Below are positions 19,510 to 26,451 of a stretch of DNA of 26,451 bases, piece by piece. Numbering within the stretch: position 1 is the stretch's first letter; each line of letters opens with the position of its first letter. The stretch covers positions 1 to 26,451 of the IMG/VR virus record IMGVR_UViG_3300002242_000612. The stretch is one strand, 5' to 3'. Source of the stretch: a virus. Position numbers and translations under genes: made by a program. The notes below the pieces were generated by a model. The model was not told the origin of the DNA and did not search any database. It was given only the letters and a program-made list of their open reading frames with translations.

Positions 19510-19787
19510 TTTAGCCAGCTATCATCCTGTTGCCCGCTTTCCATTTCAGGTTCAGGTTCAGGCTCAGGTTCAGGCTCTATGCTTTTAGGATTATTAATAG
19601 GCTCAACTTCTATATCGTGATTCCTTGCCAACTCAATTAGTCTTACACCAACATCATAGCGAGGTACGATATTCGAATTACGGTATAGCCGATGGGCCAT
19701 AGAGTATGAGATACCCGCAGCTTTTGCCACTTCTTTCATAAAAAAGCCAGAATCCAGTAAATCTTGTATCAATTTTTGAAAATTCAT
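19506..19787 (-). CDS. Cro/C1-like HTH regulator with Glu-Pro tail (93 aa)
   Basis: Residues 6-60 form a helix-turn-helix: IQDLLDSGFFMKEVAKAAGI, with the turn at Ala-Gly-Ile-Ser and recognition helix YSMAHRLYRNS. A linker with PINNPKSI then leads to (EP)5E, followed by MESGQQDDSWLN. It is the only minus-strand gene in the right arm. Its stop overlaps the primase stop, and its promoter lies back-to-back with that of the gene at 19878, the usual arrangement of a phage repressor or Cro. The start has no visible ribosome binding site, so the transcript may be leaderless or the true start uncertain. It lacks a self-cleavage domain, so it would not respond to RecA directly. It probably represses the divergent promoter. 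Confidence 0.75.
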   Translation of the reverse strand: MNFQKLIQDLLDSGFFMKEVAKAAGISYSMAHRLYRNSNIVPRYDVGVRLIELARNHDIEVEPINNPKSIEPEPEPEPEPEMESGQQDDSWLN

Positions 19788-19877
19788 AATTAAATAATAA
19801 TAATTGTTTGTTAAAATAGAAAATATAGTATAAACTAAAATTCCAAAATCAGAAAAAGCAAAACAGGAAAATCAAAA
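19788..19877. promoter_or_regulatory. Divergent promoter region
   Basis: The 90-base AT-rich gap holds overlapping -10-like boxes in both directions around 19822-19834 (TATAGT and TATAAA rightward, TATACT leftward) with weak -35 candidates (TTGTTT or TTGTTA). An AGGAAAATC site precedes the plus-strand ATG. The overlap would make the two promoters mutually exclusive. Confidence 0.45.
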
Positions 19878-20342
19878 ATGACAATTGAAAACACGCTCGA
19901 AAAATTAACTTTAGCAATAGATAATCTAACCGCAGAAATAAACACGGGTTTAGCCCGTGCTGAAAAACTGGAAAATGTAAACTCTAAACCGAAACCAGAG
20001 AATGTAAACTCTAAACCTGAAAAACGTAGAATTAGAAAAGAAAACCCTGAACCAGAAAATGTAAAATCTAAACCGAAACCAGAAAATGTAAACTCTAAAC
20101 CTGAAAAACGTAGAATTAGAAAAGAAAACCCTGAACCAGAAAATGTAAACTCTAAACCTAAATCAGAAACTCTAATATATAAACCTTCACTAGATACTTT
20201 ACGCGACGCCCTTTTATCTGCGCAGGAAAAGGGCGTCGATGTAAAAAACTTTCTAAAAGAAAAATTCCAAGCCGGAAAATTGTCTGATCTGGCGGATGAA
20301 GAATACGCCACTGTAATAGAGGCCGTTAAGAATGAGAAGTAG
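19878..20342 (+). CDS. Repeat-containing protein with small C-terminal phage domain (154 aa)
   Basis: The first 30 residues form a coiled coil (ENTLEKLTLAIDNLTAEINT). Residues 32-87 are two 28-residue units, ENVNSKPKPENVNSKPEKRR with IRKENPEP, differing at one position, plus part of a third. They are basic, proline-rich and surely disordered. The last 45 residues (YKPSLDTLRDALLSAQEKGV, VKNFLKEKFQAGKLSDLADE then EYATVIEAV) match a short helical domain often found at the C-terminus of phage replication or recombination proteins, where it reads roughly G-K-x-x-V-x-x-L-L-x-x-F-G-A-x-K-L-S-D-L-x-x-E-x-Y. It heads the replication operon and overlaps the DUF2800 gene by 11 bases. It may tether recombination proteins to each other or to DNA. 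Confidence 0.7.
   Translation: MTIENTLEKLTLAIDNLTAEINTGLARAEKLENVNSKPKPENVNSKPEKRRIRKENPEPENVKSKPKPENVNSKPEKRRIRKENPEPENVNSKPKSETLIYKPSLDTLRDALLSAQEKGVDVKNFLKEKFQAGKLSDLADEEYATVIEAVKNEK
19971..20138. repeat. 84-bp coding tandem repeat, two copies
   Basis: Two nearly identical 84-bp units, each encoding 28 residues, start at 19971 and 20055; a partial third follows. Within each unit the AATGTAAACTCTAAACC segment is itself doubled. Confidence 0.88.
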
Positions 20343-21483
20343 TAATACCGCTCAGGCTCCGGGACATGCCGAATTCAGTCCTTCATCTATCTCCAGGCTG
20401 TTTAAATGCCCTGGTGCTCACCAGCTCAGCAAAAAAGTATCGGTAAAAGAGCAATCTAGCCCCGCTGCTGAGCGTGGCACAGCAATGCACGGGCTAGGCG
20501 GGTATCAGCTTGACCCTCAGCAGGAACCGTTCAGCGCGGATGATTTCAGTGAGGATGAGCAGGACATTGTCGCCCAATATGTTGAATATATTACTAAGCT
20601 TAATGTTGAAAAGAGCAATGTCTATCTTTTCATAGAATCTAAAGTCCAAGTAATTAATAAATTTGATTGCTGGGGAACAGCGGATGCTATTCTTATTTAT
20701 ACAGATGAATTTGGAAAATTGTGGCTGCACGTCGTTGATCTGAAAACTGGATACAATATTGTAAGCCCTGAATCTGAACAACTTTACTGCTATGCACTAG
20801 GCGCGTTAAAAGCGTTTAATTTCCTTTACGACTTTGAAATACGCAACATCAGGCAAACCATAGTGCAGCCTAGGAATACGCTAAATCCAATAGCAACATT
20901 GGAGTACACTGCGAACCGCCTGGCTATTTTTGAATCGAACTTAACTGATGTAATTAGTGCGGCATCAAAACCTGATTGTAACGAATTTAACCCAGGTATA
21001 CATTGCCGATTTTGTAAAGCTTTACCTATCTGTGGCGCGGCCGAGAATGCGATAGCCGCCGAAGTGAAAAAGGAGATTGATGATTTGTCAGAAAACGATG
21101 ACATACCAGAAAAACTTGAACTGGCCGACTTAGCTGAAACATGGATCGGTGCTGTAAGACAATATGCAATGAATCTTTTGTTATCGGGTGAGACTATACC
21201 GGGGCGTAAACTGGTGCAAGGACGGTCATTGCGTAAATGGGATGACACCGATATAGAAACGGTACATAATTTATTAGAACAGGAATTTAACGAGGAGGCA
21301 TACGAAAAAAAATATTTAACCGTAGCACAAACAGAGAAGAAGCTCGGCAAGAGAGAATTTGCTGCATCAAACTACCCATCCTTAGTCGTGAAGTCTACGC
21401 CTAAACTAACTATAGCTTTAGAGTCAGATAAACGCCCGGCAGTAATTAATGCAGCAGCAATGTTTGAAGACTTAAAAAATTAA
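20332..21483 (+). CDS. DUF2800 Cas4/RecB-like nuclease (383 aa)
   Basis: A predicted PD-(D/E)XK exonuclease of the DUF2800 family, a standard member of phage replication modules with DUF2815 and PolA. Typical features are the start HAEFSPSSISRLFKCPGAHQ, motif GTAMHG (His53), WGTADAI (Asp118), and HVVDLKTG (Asp136 and Lys138) as the catalytic core, then a glutamine-tyrosine helix (ESEQLYCYALGA) that matches the RecB Q-x-x-x-Y motif. Four cysteines (26, 225, 228, 234; HCRFCKALPIC) would hold an iron-sulphur cluster as in Cas4/AddB. The length is normal. It probably resects DNA ends for recombination-dependent replication; the partner would be the ssDNA-binding protein encoded next. Confidence 0.87.
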   Translation: MRSSNTAQAPGHAEFSPSSISRLFKCPGAHQLSKKVSVKEQSSPAAERGTAMHGLGGYQLDPQQEPFSADDFSEDEQDIVAQYVEYITKLNVEKSNVYLFIESKVQVINKFDCWGTADAILIYTDEFGKLWLHVVDLKTGYNIVSPESEQLYCYALGALKAFNFLYDFEIRNIRQTIVQPRNTLNPIATLEYTANRLAIFESNLTDVISAASKPDCNEFNPGIHCRFCKALPICGAAENAIAAEVKKEIDDLSENDDIPEKLELADLAETWIGAVRQYAMNLLLSGETIPGRKLVQGRSLRKWDDTDIETVHNLLEQEFNEEAYEKKYLTVAQTEKKLGKREFAASNYPSLVVKSTPKLTIALESDKRPAVINAAAMFEDLKN

Positions 21484-21504
21484 ACGCAAAATAGGAAATT
21501 AAAA

Positions 21505-21574
21505 AACTCAAAACTCAAAACTCAAAACTCAAAACTCAAAACTCAAAACTCAAAACTCAAAACTCAAAACTCAA
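21505..21574. repeat. 7-bp tandem repeat, ten exact copies
   Basis: AACTCAA is repeated ten times without error. It is bracketed by two copies of AGGAAATTAAAAA (21493-21505 and 21578-21590), the second of which is the ribosome binding site of the DUF2815 gene. The repeat seems to have split or duplicated the leader. Confidence 0.95.
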
Positions 21575-21592
21575 AACAGGAAATTAAAAACC

Positions 21593-22135
21593 ATGAAAAT
21601 CCAACTAAAAAACGTTCGACTATCCTTTCCAGACCTTTTTAAAAAAGGTAAACCATTCGGTGATGCTGCTGAAGGAGCATTCGGGGCAACATTTCTTATT
21701 GATAGAGATGATCCGGAACTGGCTACCATCCGTTCAGCTATCAAAGAATTAGTAAAAAATGAACTGAAGGGGGCGAAGTTATCGCCGGACAAAGTTTGTT
21801 TGCGCGACGGTAATGACAAAGATTATAAAGGTTTTGAAGGCACCTTTTACCTCAACGCGCGTAATAAAATACGACCGACTGTAGTAAATCGTGACAGGTC
21901 GCCTATCACAGAAGAAGACGGTATTATCTATGCAGGGTGTTACGTCAACGCCATTGTGGATTTATGGGCAATGGACAATCAGTTTGGTAAGCGAATCAAC
22001 GCATCTTTGTTAGGTGTTCAGTTCTTCAAAGACGGTGAAGCTTTCTCTGGAGGCATCAGCGTATCCAAGTCCGATGATTTTGAAGAACTTGAACCTCTGG
22101 ATGAAGCAGAAAACAGCGATAACGACTGGATGTAA
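21593..22135 (+). CDS. DUF2815 ssDNA-binding protein (180 aa)
   Basis: DUF2815 proteins are OB-fold single-stranded DNA-binding proteins related in form to T7 gp2.5. The sequence follows the family closely: KNVRLSFPDLFKKGKPFGDA, then EGAFGATFLIDRDDPEL, a central GTFYLNARNKIRPTVVNRDR, and IIYAGCYVNAIVDLWAMDNQ with RINASLLGVQFFKDGEAF. The last 17 residues (EELEPLDEAENSDNDWM) are strongly acidic with a terminal aromatic, as in SSB and gp2.5 tails that bind polymerase and helicase. It would coat exposed strands and link the nuclease before it to the polymerase after it. The upstream leader contains a 10-copy 7-bp repeat. Confidence 0.88.
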   Translation: MKIQLKNVRLSFPDLFKKGKPFGDAAEGAFGATFLIDRDDPELATIRSAIKELVKNELKGAKLSPDKVCLRDGNDKDYKGFEGTFYLNARNKIRPTVVNRDRSPITEEDGIIYAGCYVNAIVDLWAMDNQFGKRINASLLGVQFFKDGEAFSGGISVSKSDDFEELEPLDEAENSDNDWM

Positions 22136-22144
22136 TCTAGTCCT

Positions 22145-24097
22145 ATGTTGTTTCTTGATACAGAAACGTTTAGCGCCTGCGACCTCCGGGTTGCAGGTTC
22201 TTACCGTTATGCTGAAGACTCATCTACCGAATGTATGCTGCTCACCTGGGCTGTTGATTCTGCTCCTGTGCAATGCTGGGATATTGCCAGCGGCGAGTCA
22301 ATGCCCGATGCCTTGCGTGGCGCATTGTATGACCACACACAGAAGGTTGTAGCGCATAAGGTTCCATTCGATAGACCCATTCTCAAGCGCACACTCGACA
22401 TAGACATACCCATAGAACGCTGGCTTGATAGTCAGGTATTGGCTTTGACAATGGGATTACCGCCCTCTCTCGGTGAGTTAGGCTCAGCATTAGACCTCCC
22501 GGAATCACAACAGAAGATTAAAGACGGAAGGCGATTAATTAGAAAATTCTGCTCTCCTAGAAAGCCATCCAAAGTTAACCCGGCAATCCGCAATGCTCCA
22601 GAAGATTATCCTGAAGACTGGGCGCTGTTTGTGGAATATGCAATCCAGGATGTTGAAACAATGCGTTTATTGTTTAAGCGTATACCACCGGCAAACTATC
22701 AGCATCAATTAGATTTGTGGTACTTAGATCAACACATCAATGAGCGTGGTGTACCACTTGATGCTGCACTTATTAATCAGATGATTAAAGCCATTGAAGC
22801 ACCTATCGCAGAATATCAACGCAGAACCCAAGAAATAACTGACGGCGCGGTGTCAAATACAACTCAGCGGGATAAGCTGTTAGATTTTATTCGCGCTCAG
22901 GGCGTGAACATGGAAGGATTGACTAAAGCCGATGTGTCCCACGCATTACGTCATAAAGAACTGCCTGAATATGTTCATGAACTATTAGAGATAAGACAGC
23001 AGGCCAGTAAATCATCCACCGCGAAACTAAAGAAAATGTTGTCCTGCATCGGTTCTGGTGGCCGTGTACGCGGGACTTTACAGTTTTGCGGAGCAATGCG
23101 TACCGGGCGCTGGGGTGGGCGATTAATTCAGACCCAAAACTTGCCGAGCCGTGTCAATATCGGTAGCCTTAATACGGCTATTAGCGCGGTACAGCAAGGA
23201 TTATTAAATACTCTTTACGATGACCCTATGACGGTAATATCGGCTCTTATACGCTCTACAATTGCCGCGCCGAAAGGGTATAAATTTGCTGTGGCTGATC
23301 TTTCAGGGATTGAGGCGAGAGTATTGCCGTGGGTAGCCGAAGATGAAGAGACTCTGAATGTATTCAGAGCAGGTAAAGATATTTATCTCACTACGGCGAG
23401 TCAGATTTATAACATTCCTGAAAACACTATTAATAAAGATCAACGCTTTGTTGGTAAGACTGCCACCTTAGCCTGTGGCTATCAAGGCGGCAAGGTTGCG
23501 TTTGCGAATACTGCCAAGAATTTTGATGTTAATATTCCTGAAGAACTGGCCGCCGATATTGTGTTGAAATGGCGTGAGGCACATCCAACAATAGTTTCAT
23601 TCTGGTACGACGTAGAAAGGGCAGCAAAAAAAGCGGTAAATAGCCCCGGCGAGACAATCAAATGTAGAAAGGTTAGTTTCATCTCTGACCGGCATTTTCT
23701 CTACATTCTACTGCCAAGCGGTAGGCGCATGGCCTATTACAAACCGCGTGTAACTAATGAAGAAAACCGATTTCAACAAATAAAACCCATGTTGTCATTC
23801 ATGGGCGTGAATCAGTACACCCGAAAGTACGAACGTGGGCAGACTTATGGCGGTAAGTTGAGTGAAAACATTGTACAAGGTATTGCGCGAGACATATTAG
23901 CAGCCAATATGCAGGCTATAGAAGATGCCGGGTACAAAATTATATTTCATGTTCACGACGAGATTGTCGCACAGGTTCCTGATACCAAAGAATACACCGG
24001 TGATAAATTGGCTAAGCTGATGTGTATTGTTCCGGATTGGGCTGAGGGGTTACCGCTCAATGCCACCGGGGAAACAATGAAACGATATAGAAAATAG
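22145..24097 (+). CDS. DNA polymerase I-like (family A) with 3'-5' exonuclease (650 aa)
   Basis: This is the replicative polymerase of the phage. The proofreading domain has motif I LDTETFS (Asp5, Glu7), a motif II-like AHKVPFDRP and motif III EYAIQDVETM. There is no 5'-3' exonuclease. The polymerase domain has motif A AVADLSGIEARVLPW (Asp385), motif B-like FVGKTATLACGYQGGK, and motif C FHVHDEIVAQVP (His604, Asp605, Glu606), all consistent with activity. The Arg in MRTGRWGGRLIQTQNLPS is the conserved template-binding segment. The length fits the phage-type family A enzymes found with DUF2815 and DUF2800. The ATG has no good binding site and lies nine bases after the DUF2815 stop, suggesting coupled translation. 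Confidence 0.92.
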   Translation: MLFLDTETFSACDLRVAGSYRYAEDSSTECMLLTWAVDSAPVQCWDIASGESMPDALRGALYDHTQKVVAHKVPFDRPILKRTLDIDIPIERWLDSQVLALTMGLPPSLGELGSALDLPESQQKIKDGRRLIRKFCSPRKPSKVNPAIRNAPEDYPEDWALFVEYAIQDVETMRLLFKRIPPANYQHQLDLWYLDQHINERGVPLDAALINQMIKAIEAPIAEYQRRTQEITDGAVSNTTQRDKLLDFIRAQGVNMEGLTKADVSHALRHKELPEYVHELLEIRQQASKSSTAKLKKMLSCIGSGGRVRGTLQFCGAMRTGRWGGRLIQTQNLPSRVNIGSLNTAISAVQQGLLNTLYDDPMTVISALIRSTIAAPKGYKFAVADLSGIEARVLPWVAEDEETLNVFRAGKDIYLTTASQIYNIPENTINKDQRFVGKTATLACGYQGGKVAFANTAKNFDVNIPEELAADIVLKWREAHPTIVSFWYDVERAAKKAVNSPGETIKCRKVSFISDRHFLYILLPSGRRMAYYKPRVTNEENRFQQIKPMLSFMGVNQYTRKYERGQTYGGKLSENIVQGIARDILAANMQAIEDAGYKIIFHVHDEIVAQVPDTKEYTGDKLAKLMCIVPDWAEGLPLNATGETMKRYRK

Positions 24098-24129
24098 AGT
24101 ATTAAATTATATAACTTGGAGAATATATT

Positions 24130-24393
24130 ATGACTACAAATAAATATCACATTACCGGGATTAACTTTTGCGGTATCAGATTAGAGTGTATGTTCAGTCA
24201 CCACGATAAAGACGATTCATTAGGCTCTTATCCGGTTTCAGAACATTTTGAATTAGAACGCGCGGATCATCAGGGAGAAGAAATAACACCAATACTGTCA
24301 TTCGATCAAAAATTAGAGATCGAACACATAGCCTTGGAAAAACACCACAAAAAACTCAAACAGGTAGAAGTGGAGCAACGTAATGATTTCTGA
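24130..24393 (+). CDS. Hypothetical protein (87 aa)
   Basis: A clear ACTTGGAGA binding site precedes the ATG. The N-terminal half looks like a small beta sheet (KYHITGINFCGIRLECMFSH) and the C-terminal third is a charged helix (EIEHIALEKHHKKLKQVEVE). No family is recognised. It overlaps the next gene by 11 bases and lies in the replication operon between the polymerase and a winged-helix protein. Confidence 0.65.
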   Translation: MTTNKYHITGINFCGIRLECMFSHHDKDDSLGSYPVSEHFELERADHQGEEITPILSFDQKLEIEHIALEKHHKKLKQVEVEQRNDF

Positions 24394-24787
24394 TATTGAA
24401 ATTCCCACCTGTATAAAAGTCCTGGACATGATCCGGGACGGACTGACAGTCAATACAAAAGATTTGGCATTTGCGCTTGACCTCCAGCCGCATAAATTGA
24501 GAACCAATATATGCTACGCAATAAAGGCAAGGGACCCAGCATTAATTGAACAAACAGGCCGGGCCAGGATTAGAATTACTAAATTTGGATTAGAATTTCT
24601 TAAATATTATGAAGACACCGGGGAATATCCAAAAGCTGATACGCAAGCGCGGCATCTACGCAAAATAGCAAAGCTCGCAGCGAAACGTGAACAACTTGAC
24701 GCCGAAAAACGAAAACCGTTGTTTGAGTTATACAGTACCGCTTTCAGAAAAAACTTTTTAGAAACAGCAAGGGGTGGGTATGGTTAA
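24383..24787 (+). CDS. Putative winged-helix protein (134 aa)
   Basis: The start has a GTGGAGC binding site. Residues 10-75 look like a winged helix: KVLDMIRDGLTVNTKDLAFA, LDLQPHKLRTNICYAIKARD as the recognition part, and the wing RARIRITKFGLEFLKYYED. The C-terminal part is strongly basic and helical (RHLRKIAKLAAKREQLDAEK). The type is common in phage replication operons, probably binding DNA. Its 3' end overlaps the VRR-NUC gene by 8 bases. A function cannot be named. Confidence 0.65.
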   Translation: MISDIEIPTCIKVLDMIRDGLTVNTKDLAFALDLQPHKLRTNICYAIKARDPALIEQTGRARIRITKFGLEFLKYYEDTGEYPKADTQARHLRKIAKLAAKREQLDAEKRKPLFELYSTAFRKNFLETARGGYG

Positions 24788-25088
24788 AAAATCAGAGAAA
24801 GAAATAGAACGCGCGGTATGTCGTTATGCGAAACAACACAGTGTATTAGTATATAAATTTGTGTCGCCCAGCAATCGCGGCGTCCCAGACCGAGTATTTT
24901 TATACTGCGGCAGGGTTTTATTTATTGAGTTCAAGGCGCCCGAGGCAAAGCCCACCCCATTGCAGCATCATAATATAAAGCTGCTGCGCGATGAGGGTTT
25001 TAGAACAGAAGTAATAGATAATGTTCCGGCTGGTGAAGATTTGATAAATGAGTTTTTAACAGGCTACTGCTTGCCTCATGTTACTTAA
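24780..25088 (+). CDS. VRR-NUC domain nuclease (102 aa)
   Basis: A compact PD-(D/E)XK nuclease of the VRR-NUC family. Residues 1-20 (EKEIERAVCRYAKQHS) form the usual opening helix. The active site is GVPDRVFLYCGRVLFIEFKA with Asp37, Glu50 and Lys52, followed by Q-x-x-x-x-x-L (LQHHNIKLLRDEGF). The ATG at 24780 is preferred over a GTG at 24774 because AAGGGG lies at the right distance. Stand-alone VRR-NUC proteins of phages are thought to cut branched or looped DNA, acting as junction resolvases. It overlaps the genes on either side and precedes an SNF2 helicase, a pairing repeated in many phages and in FAN1-like fusions in cells. Confidence 0.88.
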   Translation: MVKKSEKEIERAVCRYAKQHSVLVYKFVSPSNRGVPDRVFLYCGRVLFIEFKAPEAKPTPLQHHNIKLLRDEGFRTEVIDNVPAGEDLINEFLTGYCLPHVT

Positions 25089-26412
25089 TAAAGAGAACCT
25101 TCACGCCTACCAACAGACCGCTGTTAAGTTTATTCTTGATAATCCGAACTGCGGATTATTTCTTGAACAAGGTCTTGGTAAAACTATCTCTGCACTAACG
25201 GCCATTGAATATTTGCTTGATGAGCTTGCGGTCTTCAAAGTTCTTATCGTTGCGCCGTTAAGAGTTGCACATTCTGTATGGTCTCAGGAGGCTCAGCATT
25301 GGAGGCATACACAAAAGCTTGAATGCTCGCGTATTCTCGGTACACCTAAAGAACGCTTAGCAGCGATGCGATCCACTAAGCCCATCCACATTATTAACAT
25401 TGATAATTTTGTCTGGCTGGTACAACAACTGGGTAAGTGTTGGAATTATGATATGGTGGTTTTTGATGAATCAACACTATTCAAAAGCCGGTCGAGTAGA
25501 CGGTTCAAGGCTGCCCGTTCAGTTTTGCCCAGGCTAAAACGAACTGTTATTTTATCAGGAACGCCAGCGCCTAATGGCCTAATTGATTTATGGTCTCAAT
25601 TATTTTTACTGGATAGAGGCCAACGGCTGTATAAAACCATTACCCAGTTCCGTAATCTATATTTCGATGTAGATTACTTTGGCTACAACTATACACCTAA
25701 GCCCGAAGCAGAAGAAAAAATACATGCGCGCATTGATGATATTTGCCTATCTATGAGCAATGCCGACTATCTTGATCTGCCTGACAAGATCGAGACTATT
25801 GTTGATGCCGAATTACCACCGGGGGCAGCAACGGCTTATAAAGTTCTGCGTAAAGATTTACTACTTGAGCTGGAAAACGATGAGATCAATGCTATGAATG
25901 CGGCGGTGCTGTGCGGCAAGTGTCTACAATTGACAAACGGCAATCTCTATCTTGATGAGTCAGGTCGCTATGAGGTGATGCACACAGCTAAGCTTGAGGC
26001 CTTGTCTGACATAATTGAAGAAGCAGCCGGCGCCCCAGTGTTATGTTTCTATCAGTTCAAATCGGACTTGGCTGAGATTAGAAAGCGTTTTAAAAAGGCT
26101 GTTTTCCTGGACAAGAAGGACAATACTATAGCGCGGTGGAATCAGGGCAAAATCCCTTTGTTATTGGCGCATCCTGCATCCTGTGGCCACGGCCTAAACT
26201 TGCAGCAGGGAGGCAGTATATGTGTATGGTACGGACTTAACTATAACTTAGAGCTGTTCCAGCAGGCCAACGCACGTTTACACCGGCAGGGGCAAACTCG
26301 CCCGGTGTTTATCTATTATATTTTGGCGAAGAATACAATTGATTTCGCAGTTAAAAAGGCGCTTGATGCTAAGTGTAAAACGCAAAGAGCTTTGCTTGAA
26401 TATCTAAAATAA
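25078..26412 (+). CDS. SNF2-family DNA helicase/translocase (444 aa)
   Basis: This is a superfamily 2 ATPase of the short phage SNF2 type. Motifs in order: Q-like YQQTAVKFIL, motif I EQGLGKT (Lys35), Ia VLIVAPLRV, motif II VFDESTLFK (Asp130, Glu131), motif III ILSGTPAPNG, IV VLCFYQFKSDL, V LAHPASCGHGLNLQQGG, and motif VI QQANARLHRQGQTR with the arginine finger. All are intact. The start overlaps the VRR-NUC stop by 11 bases without its own binding site, so synthesis is probably coupled and the two are likely to work together, the helicase remodelling replication forks or branches which the nuclease then cuts. The 39 bases after the stop hold a TATAAT but no gene. Confidence 0.92.
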   Translation: MLLNKENLHAYQQTAVKFILDNPNCGLFLEQGLGKTISALTAIEYLLDELAVFKVLIVAPLRVAHSVWSQEAQHWRHTQKLECSRILGTPKERLAAMRSTKPIHIINIDNFVWLVQQLGKCWNYDMVVFDESTLFKSRSSRRFKAARSVLPRLKRTVILSGTPAPNGLIDLWSQLFLLDRGQRLYKTITQFRNLYFDVDYFGYNYTPKPEAEEKIHARIDDICLSMSNADYLDLPDKIETIVDAELPPGAATAYKVLRKDLLLELENDEINAMNAAVLCGKCLQLTNGNLYLDESGRYEVMHTAKLEALSDIIEEAAGAPVLCFYQFKSDLAEIRKRFKKAVFLDKKDNTIARWNQGKIPLLLAHPASCGHGLNLQQGGSICVWYGLNYNLELFQQANARLHRQGQTRPVFIYYILAKNTIDFAVKKALDAKCKTQRALLEYLK

Positions 26413-26451
26413 AGTCTTTATTAGGTTTATTAGTCAATAAGATATAATTTA

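Noticed and set aside
19835-20311. Minus-strand 158-codon frame with Phe-Ser-Gly repeats
   Set aside because: Produced by the 84-bp repeat read backwards; the plus frame has an AGGA binding site and a recognisable C-terminal domain.
20826-21350. Minus-strand 174-codon frame inside the DUF2800 gene
   Set aside because: Opposite-strand shadow of a clearly recognised nuclease, with no binding site or partner genes.
21505-21574. Regular repeat array that might suggest CRISPR
   Set aside because: The 7-bp units follow each other without spacers and there are no cas genes; it is a simple tandem repeat.

Overview
This window is part of a tailed double-stranded DNA phage (Caudoviricetes) or prophage genome. 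Two arms diverge from about 10.5 kb. Everything left of it reads leftward on the minus strand (packaging, head and tail genes). Nearly everything right of it reads rightward on the plus strand (small accessory genes, then replication genes). Lipoboxes in two small secreted proteins, sigma70-type promoters and possible CsrA-type RNA hairpins suggest a Gram-negative, probably gammaproteobacterial host with moderately low GC. This is inference; nothing in the window names the host. No integrase, excisionase, tRNA or CRISPR array was seen.

Left arm (minus strand, in order of transcription): large terminase (8816-10477), portal (6778-8742), an 80-residue protein, a scaffold-like protein with a Pro/Glu/Gln/Thr/Ala repeat (5463-6524), and the major capsid protein (4402-5283). 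The capsid gene has its own strong promoter (5429-5457). With a 65-residue companion it forms a short unit closed by an intrinsic terminator (4156-4188). Next come two beta-rich virion-like proteins, four very small genes lying between two copies of a ~100-bp direct repeat, a beta-helix tailspike (760-2553), two tandem lipoproteins and a tiny membrane peptide at the window edge. No tail-tube, tape-measure or connector genes are visible; they may lie further left.

Hinge (10.5-12.6 kb): a putative small terminase subunit (10616-11032) lies divergently from the large subunit. It is followed by an intrinsic terminator and ~800 bp of AT-rich DNA without genes. That stretch holds two 22-bp-spaced repeats that could be iterons, a second hairpin terminator, and a promoter overlaid by a perfect 14-bp inverted repeat. 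A 16-codon leader peptide then overlaps an HNH/AP2-type endonuclease gene.

Accessory region (12.4-15.7 kb): a strong promoter precedes a short structured segment with a textbook H-type pseudoknot and a terminator-like hairpin (candidate small RNA). Small genes of unknown function follow, separated by repeated hairpins whose hexaloops (AAGGAU or AGGGAU) match the CsrA/RsmA binding consensus. A further leader with mutually exclusive helices precedes the gene at 15149, and a ribbon-helix-helix regulator closes the group. This is the part most likely to hold something undescribed.

Replication region (15.9-26.4 kb): a Rha-family regulator with a small membrane protein, a primase/SF3-helicase fusion, a convergent Cro/C1-like regulator, a repeat-containing protein, a DUF2800 Cas4/RecB-like nuclease, a DUF2815 ssDNA-binding protein, a family A DNA polymerase with proofreading domain, two small genes, a VRR-NUC nuclease and an SNF2-type helicase. 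The last four genes overlap start to stop and look like one operon. Together they would prime, unwind, copy and recombine the phage genome largely independently of the host.
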